A stretch of DNA of 13,817 bases from CAG-791 sp963658405. GTDB lineage: Bacteria; Bacillota; Clostridia; Lachnospirales; Lachnospiraceae. Positions 6,165 through 13,817 of the stretch are shown one piece after another. Both the position numbers and the translations under genes were made by a program. Each line of letters opens with the position of its first letter. The first letter of the stretch is position 1. The stretch is from contig CAVKQI010000066.1 of the NCBI GenBank assembly GCA_963658405.1, forward strand, positions 1 through 13,817, in the 5' to 3' direction. The notes under the pieces are model-generated. The model ran no database searches. It was not told the origin of the DNA and saw nothing but the letters and a program-made list of their open reading frames with translations.

Positions 6165-7238
6165 ATGATTAAAAGCTTAATTATCAATCCGGGTTCCACT
6201 TCCACAAAGATCGGTGTATTTGAGGACGAAGAGCTTGTATTTGACAAGACCCTGCGCCACTCCACAGAGGAGATTGCTTCCTATGCCACCATCGTAGACC
6301 AGAAGGATTTCCGCAAGGACATCATTCTGGAGGCATTAAAGGAGCATGATATCGATGTCAACAGTTTTGACGTGATCGTAGGCCGCGGCGGTATGTTAAA
6401 GCCCATCGCCGGCGGTACCTATGCCATCACAGAGCCCCTGCTGGAGGACCTTAAGAAGGGGGTTTCCGGCCAGCATGCTTCCAACCTGGGCGGCCTTCTG
6501 GCAAAGGAAATCGCCGACATGATCGATGTGCCCAGCTATATCGTAGACCCGGTGGTCGTAGATGAGCTCTGCGACGTGGCAAGACTGTCCGGTATTCCGG
6601 AGATCCAGCGTGTGAGTATCTTCCATGCACTGAATCAGAAGGCAGTAGCCCGCCGCTTTGCCAAGGAGCAGAACCGCAAATACGAGGACATGAACCTGAT
6701 CGTGATCCACATGGGCGGCGGTGTATCCGTAGGTGCTCACGACCACGGCCGTGTCATCGATGTATTCAATGCCCTGGACGGTGACGGTGCATTCTCTCCG
6801 GAGCGTACCGGCGGCGTTCCTTCCGGCGCGCTGATCAAGATGTGCTTCCACAGCGGCATGACCGAGAAGGAAGTCTACAAGAGATTCGTAGGCAACGGCG
6901 GTTTCAATGCTTATCTGGGCACCAATGATGCCAGAGACGTATTAAAGATGATGGAAGAAGGCGGCGAGCAGGGCGAAAAGGCTAAGCTGGTATTCGATGC
7001 TTTCCTTTTCCAGATGGCCAAGAATGCAGGTGCAGAGGCCGCTGTATTAAAGGGCAAGGTAGATCAGATCATCATCACCGGCGGCATCGCTTATTCTCAG
7101 TATGTGACAGACAGCCTGACAGAGAGCCTTTCCTTTATCGCACCGGTTACCGTTTATCCCGGTGAGGACGAGCTGCTGGCACTGGCACAGGGTGCACTGC
7201 GTGTCATGAGAGGTGAGGAAGAGGCAAAGCAGTACTAA
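6165..7238 (+). CDS. buk: Butyrate kinase
   Basis: This 357-residue cytoplasmic ASKHA-fold kinase converts butyryl-phosphate and ADP to butyrate and ATP, the last step of the Ptb-Buk route. Motifs visible are NPGSTSTK (8-15, phosphate loop), GQHASNLGG (102-110), HMGGGVSVG (182-190), ERTGGVPSG (213-221) and ITGGIAYS (304-311). It resembles clostridial Buk along its length. ATG 6165 follows GAAAGAGGA at a normal distance. A frame from 6036 would add 43 residues translated from hairpin repeats, and I reject it. It lies 171 bp after ptb. No terminator is visible in the first 80 bp downstream; the hairpin at 7323-7366 is the first candidate. Confidence 0.95.
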   Translation: MIKSLIINPGSTSTKIGVFEDEELVFDKTLRHSTEEIASYATIVDQKDFRKDIILEALKEHDIDVNSFDVIVGRGGMLKPIAGGTYAITEPLLEDLKKGVSGQHASNLGGLLAKEIADMIDVPSYIVDPVVVDELCDVARLSGIPEIQRVSIFHALNQKAVARRFAKEQNRKYEDMNLIVIHMGGGVSVGAHDHGRVIDVFNALDGDGAFSPERTGGVPSGALIKMCFHSGMTEKEVYKRFVGNGGFNAYLGTNDARDVLKMMEEGGEQGEKAKLVFDAFLFQMAKNAGAEAAVLKGKVDQIIITGGIAYSQYVTDSLTESLSFIAPVTVYPGEDELLALAQGALRVMRGEEEAKQY

Positions 7239-7277
7239 GCCCGAAAGTTAAAAATTCGTAAAATGCTTTTCGAAGTG

Positions 7278-7307
7278 TTGCACTTTGAAAGGTCTGCGCG
7301 TTATAAC
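7278..7307 (+). promoter_or_regulatory. Promoter of secA
   Basis: TTGCAC (7278-7283), an 18-nt spacer and TATAAC (7302-7307) predict a start near 7314. The secA leader would then be about 158 nt. Confidence 0.65.
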
Positions 7308-7322
7308 AGTAACGAAATAGAG

Positions 7323-7366
7323 AGTCAGCCGCTGCTGCGGCATGCTGCGGCAGATGGCTGACTTTT
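7323..7366 (+). terminator. Terminator-like hairpin in the secA leader
   Basis: AGTCAGCC (7323-7330) pairs with GGCTGACT (7356-7363), followed by T to 7366. The loop holds two tandem copies of TGCTGCGGCA (7333-7352), and an internal GCCGC/GCGGC stem (7328-7332 with 7337-7341) is an alternative fold. It could end buk transcripts and also attenuate transcripts from the secA promoter just upstream. Confidence 0.65.
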
Positions 7367-7416
7367 GATATGCCGCAGCTGTCTGCTTATGAGCAGGGCA
7401 GGCAGTACTGCGGCAG
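7333..7416 (+). promoter_or_regulatory. Candidate antiterminator segment of the secA leader
   Basis: TGCCGCAG at 7371-7378 is the complement of CTGCGGCA, which occurs upstream at 7335-7342 and 7345-7352 and downstream at 7408-7415. Pairing upstream would break the hairpin at 7323-7366; pairing downstream would leave it free. No known riboswitch class or leader peptide is recognised. Confidence 0.35.
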
Positions 7417-7471
7417 AGAAAAGATTTCCGCCGGCTTTATGCACGGAACTGCTCGAGATGAGGATTTTTTT

Positions 7472-10039
<2,568 letters not shown>

Positions 10040-10047
10040 CAGGGCGA

Positions 10048-10108
10048 CCTCAGAAACGAAGACACAAAATCCTTATTTATAAGGATTTTTGTGCCTTTGT
10101 TTCTGAGG
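10048..10108. terminator. Terminator of secA (long hairpin)
   Basis: The arms CCTCAGAAAC and GTTTCTGAGG close an almost continuous foldback of about 27 bp, with one wobble, one mismatch and one bulge. The inner part, AAAATCCTTA and TAAGGATTTTT around TTTA, has A and T runs that make it terminator-like on both strands. It begins 8 nt after the secA stop. Confidence 0.75.
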
Positions 10109-10109
10109 A

Positions 10110-10157
10110 CATGCGGCTATCGCCGCATGCGTTCCAAACGGCGTAGCCGTTTGGAAC
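10110..10157. repeat. Two further perfect hairpins after secA
   Basis: CATGCGGC and GCCGCATG (10110-10129) pair around a 4-nt loop. The 12-bp arms at 10131-10142 and 10146-10157 pair perfectly around GTA. AGGGC (10041-10045) and GCCCT (10159-10163) could close the whole hairpin cluster. Confidence 0.65.
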
Positions 10158-10232
10158 TGCCCTGATTACACAGCATAAACCATTTAGCAGCCGTTTGTAA
10201 CAGCCCTGATAACACAGCATAAATCATTCACA
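10145..10232 (+). repeat. 44-bp tandem duplication upstream of prfB
   Basis: Copies 10145-10188 and 10189-10232 share AGCCGTTTG and then CCCTGAT, ACACAGCATAAA and CATT. The core 26 nt (10159-10184 and 10203-10228) has two mismatches by eye. Confidence 0.75.
10195..10223 (+). promoter_or_regulatory. Possible prfB promoter, duplicated with the repeat
   Basis: TTGTAA (10195-10200), a 17-nt spacer and CATAAA (10218-10223) match four of six consensus bases in each box. The other repeat copy carries TTGGAA (10151-10156), 17 nt and CATAAA (10174-10179). Both are moderate matches in a spacer with a strong upstream terminator, so a promoter is expected here. Confidence 0.4.
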
Positions 10233-10263
10233 TGTTTTCACAAAAAGAAAGGTGGTGAAACTA

Positions 10264-11392
10264 GTGGTAGAATTAGACCAGATCAAAATTGATCTGCAGC
10301 AGTACGAGACTCCATTAGCGGAAGTGAGGGATTCACTTTGACCTCGCTCGCAAAGAGCAAAGAATAGAAGAACTGCAGAGAGAAATGGAGGCCCCGGATT
10401 TCTGGAATGATGCCGACAAAGCCAACGGCAAGATGAAGGAATTAAAGGACCTGCAAAAGACCGTGGAGGATGCCGACGACCTGGCCTCCCGCTACGAAGA
10501 TATCATGACCCTGATCCAGATGGGCAATGAGGACAACGATCCTTCCGTCATCGAGGATGTGCAGAAGGAATTCGACGACTTCAAGGAAAAACTGGAGACG
10601 ATCCGTCTCTCCACCCTGTTAAACGGCGAGTACGATGCCTGCAATGCCATCGTCAGCCTGAATGCCGGCGCTGGCGGCACGGAGAGCTGTGACTGGTGTT
10701 CCATGCTCTATCGCATGTACACCAAGTGGGCAGAGAAAAAGGGCTTTACCGTAGAAGTGGTGAACTTTGTGGACGGCGATGAAGCGGGCATCAAGTCCGT
10801 GGATTTCCAGATCAACGGCCTGAATGCCTACGGCTACTTAAAGTCAGAGAGAGGCGTGCACAGACTGGTGCGTATCTCTCCCTTCAATGCCCAGGGCAAA
10901 CGACAGACCTCCTTTGTATCCTGCGACGTTATGCCGGATATTGAAAAGGACCTGGACGTGGTGATCAATCCCGACGATATCCGCATCGATACCTATCGAA
11001 GCAGCGGTGCCGGCGGTCAGCATATCAATAAGACTTCCTCCGCCATCCGCATCACGCATTTCCCTTCCGGCATCGTGGTGACCTGCCAGAACGAGCGGTC
11101 CCAGTTCCAGAATAAGGATAAGGCCATGCAGATGCTGAAGGCCAAGCTCTACCTGCGCAAGCAGGAAGAGGAGGCGGAAAAGCTTTCCGGCATCCGCGGT
11201 GAGGTCAAGGACATCGCCTGGGGCAGTCAGATCCGCTCCTATGTGCTGCAGCCTTACATGCTGGTCAAGGATACGCGGACGGACGAAGAGACGGCCAATG
11301 CCAACGGCGTACTGGACGGCGATATCGACCGGTTCATCAATGCTTATCTGAAGATGCAGGCCAACCAGGCAAAAGCGGAAGACAGAACATGA
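10264..11392 (+). CDS. prfB: Peptide chain release factor 2 (programmed +1 frameshift)
   Basis: RF2 releases peptides at UGA and UAA codons. The zero frame starts at GTG 10264, after AAAGGTGGTG, and runs 25 codons to an in-frame TGA at 10339-10341. The junction CTT-TGA-C (10336-10342) is the classic RF2 shift site. An internal Shine-Dalgarno-like AGGGAT (10327-10332) lies 3 nt before CTT, the spacing known from Escherichia coli. Reading skips T10339 and continues from GAC 10340 to the stop at 11392, giving 375 residues, normal for RF2. The shifted frame carries the tripeptide anticodon SPF (in RISPFNAQGK) and the catalytic GGQ (in GAGGQHINKT). Low RF2 raises frameshifting, so the gene autoregulates. 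A start at 10385 would lose about 40 residues. Confidence 0.96.
10327..10342 (+). promoter_or_regulatory. RF2 frameshift site with internal Shine-Dalgarno-like element
   Basis: AGGGAT, three spacer bases, then CTT-TGA-C. The order and spacing match the autoregulatory site known in most bacterial prfB genes. Confidence 0.93.
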
Positions 11393-11443
11393 TCCGGCAC
11401 TGCCCGGAAACAAGACGGGGACCGGTTTACAATGCAAGGATGA

Positions 11444-11497
11444 AGACAAGCCACATCAGCCAAATGCTGCGCATTTCGACGATGTGGCTTTTTGTCT
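11444..11497 (+). terminator. Terminator after prfB
   Basis: An outer stem (AGCCACATC near 11449-11457 with GATGTGGCT at 11481-11489) is followed by a five-T run to 11493. The loop contains a second hairpin, AAATGC and GCATTT around TGC (11462-11476). It lies about 50 bp after the prfB stop. Confidence 0.8.
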
Positions 11498-11558
11498 GTT
11501 TCGGGGAACGGTTCGGCATCTTTGTCAAATGTCCGTGGGAAAAAGACTGTCGGGGTCT

Positions 11559-11636
11559 GCGGGCGTCATGGGGGATTATATCGGAGAATTCGCCTTCGCG
11601 AAATTCTCCTCATGCTGCCGCTGCAAGGCAGCGGCA
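11559..11636 (+). repeat. Two-hairpin interspersed element, copy 2 (glycosyltransferase leader)
   Basis: GCGGGCGTCAT, then hairpin A (11583-11593 with 11598-11609, loop CTTC, one bulged A), then TCCTCATGC, then hairpin B (11617-11623 with 11629-11635). The order and most bases match 6072-6151; copy 1 has a 4-nt insertion after GTCAT. It ends 27 nt before the next start codon. Confidence 0.75.
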
Positions 11637-11662
11637 CGGAACTGATAACGAAAGGATTTTTT

Positions 11663-13213
11663 ATGAAAATATTGGACGCGCTGGTCGGGAAGATCTCAAA
11701 GAATCAGCGGCTCTGCTTCTTTAGCGGGCTGCTGTTCGGATTCCTGACCCATCTTTTTATGATGACCAACAAGCTGTCAAACTGGGATGATATGAGCAAC
11801 TTTAACAGCTACGGCGTAGGGGGAGAGCTGGGACGATGGGTACTGCGCTTTATCCATCCCCTGGCGGGCAAGCTGAGCAATCCCTGGATCAACGGCAGCA
11901 TGGCAATCCTGCTGATCAGCATTACCTGCGTCCTGCTCTACGGGATCCTGCGTCTGCGGACCAGGGCGGCAGCGGTATTGCTGCCCCTGATTTTTATGAC
12001 CTTCCCCAGCCTGTGCAGCACCATGACCTTTATGTTCACGGTGGATCTGTATGCCATCGGTCTTTTCCTCGCGGTGCTGGCGGTATGGCTGACGCTGCAG
12101 TGGAAATGGGGCTTTGTGCCGGCCATGGTGCCCCTGATCCTGAGCCTTGGCATCTACCAGGCTTATATCTGCTTTACCATCTCTCTGCTGCTGATCCGCT
12201 GGCTGCAGGATGAGGTGAGAGACAGCGAACAGGGAAAGAAATTCTCTGTAAAGGAGACCTTTTTCCGGGCTCTTCGCTATGTCATCATGCTGGGAGCAGG
12301 AGTCGCGATCTATATCGTCATCGCCCATCTGCGCTATCCCCTGCTGAGCCAGGAAACCCATAACGGCGTAGGCAATATGGGAAAGATCAATCCCGTGCGA
12401 GTGCCGGTTTACTGCGCCAAGGCCTATCTGCGTCTGATCCGGTATTTCCTGCTGGGCAGCTACAGCTTCCAGACCGGCTTTGTAAAGGTGATGAACATCG
12501 CCGCTGTAGTGCTGCTTATCGTCATGCTGGCAGTGATCCTGCACCGGGCAAAGATCCTTAAGGATAAGTGCCGCGTCGTGTGGATGGCTCTGCTGCTGGT
12601 GGTGTTTCCGATAGCACTCAGCTTTATCGACGTGATGTCCCCGGATGCGTATTTTTCCATGCTGATGATCTATCAGTTCTGCCTGGTCTATGTGCTGCTC
12701 CTTTGTCTGGGAGAGAAAATAGAGAAGGATGAAAAGACGAAGAATACGGCAGGGCACATTCTGGCGCTTGCAGGCATTCTGGTAGTACTGGCCACGGGCT
12801 ACAGTGATTATATTATTACCGGAGAAGCCTATTTCCGTATGAAGCTCACCTATGAGCGCGTCTACAGTTATTTTGACCGGATGATCGCCAGAGTGGAGGA
12901 GCAGCCCGGATATGACGCGGAGGATAAGCTGATCATCCTGGGAAGCTTTGATGAGGAAACCATCAATGACTTTCCCCTGGAGGAGGAGCGGTTCTACGAT
13001 CTCTCCGGCGTGGCCTTAGAGTACGGCCTGATCACCCCCGGCACCAGAGAGCGTTTCTTGCAGATCTATCTGGGCAAGACGGCGGAGAATTCCATGGATG
13101 AGAACGCCCAGGCCATTCGGGACAGCGAGGAATATAAGGCCATGTCCGATTATCCTTCCGACGGCTGCATCAAAAAGATCGGCGACACCTGGGTGGTGCG
13201 GATCAGCGAATAA
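11663..13213 (+). CDS. GtrII-type membrane glycosyltransferase
   Basis: This 516-residue polytopic membrane protein has about ten hydrophobic segments between residues 17 and 400, then a soluble C-terminal domain of roughly 115 residues. The first loop carries NWDD (40-43), followed by GVGGELGRWV (51-60). This fits the GtrII-like glucosyltransferase family, where a GT-C-type enzyme moves glucose from a lipid-phosphate carrier to a surface polymer. The acceptor and sugar are inferred only. ATG 11663 has AACGAAAGGA upstream; a frame from 11492 would translate the repeat leader and is rejected. Its leader contains the same two-hairpin element as buk. It sits alone between prfB and secG, with a terminator before it and a promoter for secG after it. 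A related transporter-like or mannosyltransferase-like role cannot be excluded. Confidence 0.75.
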   Translation: MKILDALVGKISKNQRLCFFSGLLFGFLTHLFMMTNKLSNWDDMSNFNSYGVGGELGRWVLRFIHPLAGKLSNPWINGSMAILLISITCVLLYGILRLRTRAAAVLLPLIFMTFPSLCSTMTFMFTVDLYAIGLFLAVLAVWLTLQWKWGFVPAMVPLILSLGIYQAYICFTISLLLIRWLQDEVRDSEQGKKFSVKETFFRALRYVIMLGAGVAIYIVIAHLRYPLLSQETHNGVGNMGKINPVRVPVYCAKAYLRLIRYFLLGSYSFQTGFVKVMNIAAVVLLIVMLAVILHRAKILKDKCRVVWMALLLVVFPIALSFIDVMSPDAYFSMLMIYQFCLVYVLLLCLGEKIEKDEKTKNTAGHILALAGILVVLATGYSDYIITGEAYFRMKLTYERVYSYFDRMIARVEEQPGYDAEDKLIILGSFDEETINDFPLEEERFYDLSGVALEYGLITPGTRERFLQIYLGKTAENSMDENAQAIRDSEEYKAMSDYPSDGCIKKIGDTWVVRISE

Positions 13214-13218
13214 ACAGC

Positions 13219-13247
13219 TTGCAGTCTGACTGCATATATGGTATGAT
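13219..13247 (+). promoter_or_regulatory. Promoter of secG
   Basis: TTGCAG (13219-13224), a 17-nt spacer and TATGAT (13242-13247) lie directly after the glycosyltransferase stop and predict a start near 13254. A short CCGGC/GCCGG hairpin (13269-13287, no T run) lies in the leader. Confidence 0.75.
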
Positions 13248-13317
13248 TTGATGAGTTGTTGATTTGTACCGGCGGAGACTCTGCCGGAGACAGGATCTAT
13301 AAAACAGGAGCAGAGAA

Positions 13318-13557
13318 ATGGGCGTTGTACGTTTGATTCTGACGATTTTAATGATTATCATCAGTGTGGCTTTGGTCATTCTGGTATTGATGCAGGAAGG
13401 TAAGTCACAGGGACTGGGCGCGATCAGCGGCATGGCGGACACCTATTGGGGAAAGAACAAGGGTCGTTCCATGGAAGGCCTGCTGGTGAAGCTGACCACG
13501 GGTCTGGCAGTAGCATTCATGCTGCTGGCAGTTCTCCTGAATATGAAATTATTCTGA
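13318..13557 (+). CDS. secG: Preprotein translocase subunit SecG
   Basis: This 79-residue inner-membrane protein assists SecA-driven export as a partner of SecYE. There are two hydrophobic segments (about 4-26 and 57-77). Between them is a cytoplasmic loop with LMQEGKSQGLGAISG, the pattern typical of SecG. The length is normal for the family. ATG 13318 follows AGGAG (13306-13310). It has its own promoter upstream and a terminator 13 bp after the stop, so it may be monocistronic. In many Firmicutes secG is followed by rnr and smpB. Confidence 0.94.
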   Translation: MGVVRLILTILMIIISVALVILVLMQEGKSQGLGAISGMADTYWGKNKGRSMEGLLVKLTTGLAVAFMLLAVLLNMKLF

Positions 13558-13570
13558 TCGCAGAAATGTG

Positions 13571-13603
13571 CGGCGTCCCGGCCGGAAGCTGGGGCGCCGT
13601 TTT
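13571..13603 (+). terminator. Terminator after secG
   Basis: A 12-bp stem (13571-13582 with 13588-13599, two G-T wobbles) with loop CGGAA is followed by TTTT. The rest of the spacer, to 13734, shows no clear promoter or reading frame. Confidence 0.8.
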
Positions 13604-13734
13604 GCTTTGCACAGGGAAATAACAGCATCAGACCGTCCGCACAGAGGCTGCAGATCAGACAATGCCTCTTATCATTGTAAGGAACAGCGGCCCGGGCAGC
13701 ATGTGACACCGCCGCACAGAATACGGAAAAGAAA

Positions 13735-13817
13735 ATGGAATATACAAAGAATATAGAAAACCATCTGAAAAAACAGATCGAAGAAAAAGAAAAGAAAAAG
13801 AAGAAAAAAGAACAGAA
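13735..13817 (+). CDS. Possible lysine-rich N terminus of a gene cut by the window edge
   Basis: An open frame from ATG 13735 runs to the edge (27 codons). It begins MEYTKNIENHLKKQIEEKEK and continues as lysine and glutamate, a highly charged, probably helical stretch. Only GGAAAAG upstream resembles a ribosome binding site, and it is weak. The common order secG-rnr suggests ribonuclease R, but nothing visible here identifies that family. The A-rich composition could also keep a frame open by chance. Confidence 0.35.
   Translation, partial: MEYTKNIENHLKKQIEEKEKKKKKKEQ

Noticed and set aside
5067..7238. Phosphate acetyltransferase plus acetate kinase (pta-ackA)
   Set aside because: Both proteins match the butyrate pair better: Ptb length about 308 and Buk motifs HMGGGVSVG and ERTGGVPSG; acetate kinase is about 400 residues with different motifs.
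7370..7471. N-terminal extension of secA, or a separate SecM-like leader peptide, from ATG 7370
   Set aside because: There is no ribosome binding site, no stop before secA, and no secretion-signal or arrest-like sequence; it reads through structured leader.
11492..11662. N-terminal extension of the glycosyltransferase from ATG 11492
   Set aside because: It translates the terminator tail and the two-hairpin repeat; ATG 11663 has AAAGGA and precedes the first membrane segment.
13568..13756. 62-codon frame after secG
   Set aside because: It runs through the secG terminator and the following spacer without a ribosome binding site or recognisable protein features.

Overview
The window looks like a chromosomal segment of a moderately GC-rich, anaerobic, butyrate-forming member of the Clostridia, most likely Lachnospiraceae-like. 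The evidence is a ptb-buk pair, a SecA of clostridial length with a C-terminal zinc motif, RF2 with a programmed frameshift, tRNAs without an encoded CCA, and consensus -35/-10 promoters with AG-rich ribosome binding sites. I cannot name a species, and GC was judged by eye. All protein-coding genes read on the plus strand.

Layout. Positions 1-335 hold three tRNAs: the 3' end of a CAT-anticodon tRNA, tRNA-Leu(TAA), and a convergent tRNA-Gly(GCC) on the minus strand, separated by two strong terminators. Next come a GNAT-like acyltransferase-domain protein (680-1561) and a 1024-residue bifunctional fucokinase/fucose-1-phosphate guanylyltransferase (1700-4774). A GC-rich hairpin cluster and a consensus promoter lead into ptb (5067-5993) and buk (6165-7238), the pair that converts butyryl-CoA to butyrate with ATP gain. 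secA (7472-10039) has its own promoter and a structured leader. prfB (10264-11392) requires a +1 frameshift at CTT-TGA-C. A GtrII-type membrane glycosyltransferase (11663-13213) and secG (13318-13557) follow, and a lysine-rich reading frame runs off the right edge.

Function. The window combines core housekeeping (secA and secG of the Sec translocase, prfB, tRNAs) with energy metabolism (ptb-buk) and surface-sugar functions (GDP-fucose salvage enzyme, membrane glycosyltransferase).

The most interesting non-coding signal is in the spacers, which are packed with strong inverted repeats. An approximately 80-bp two-hairpin element occurs twice, just upstream of buk and of the glycosyltransferase gene. 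Terminator-like hairpins sit directly after the promoters of the acyltransferase gene and secA. The secA leader also holds repeats that could form an alternative, antiterminator-like fold. The fkp leader could switch between a free and a paired ribosome binding site. I see no CRISPR array, insertion sequence or prophage.
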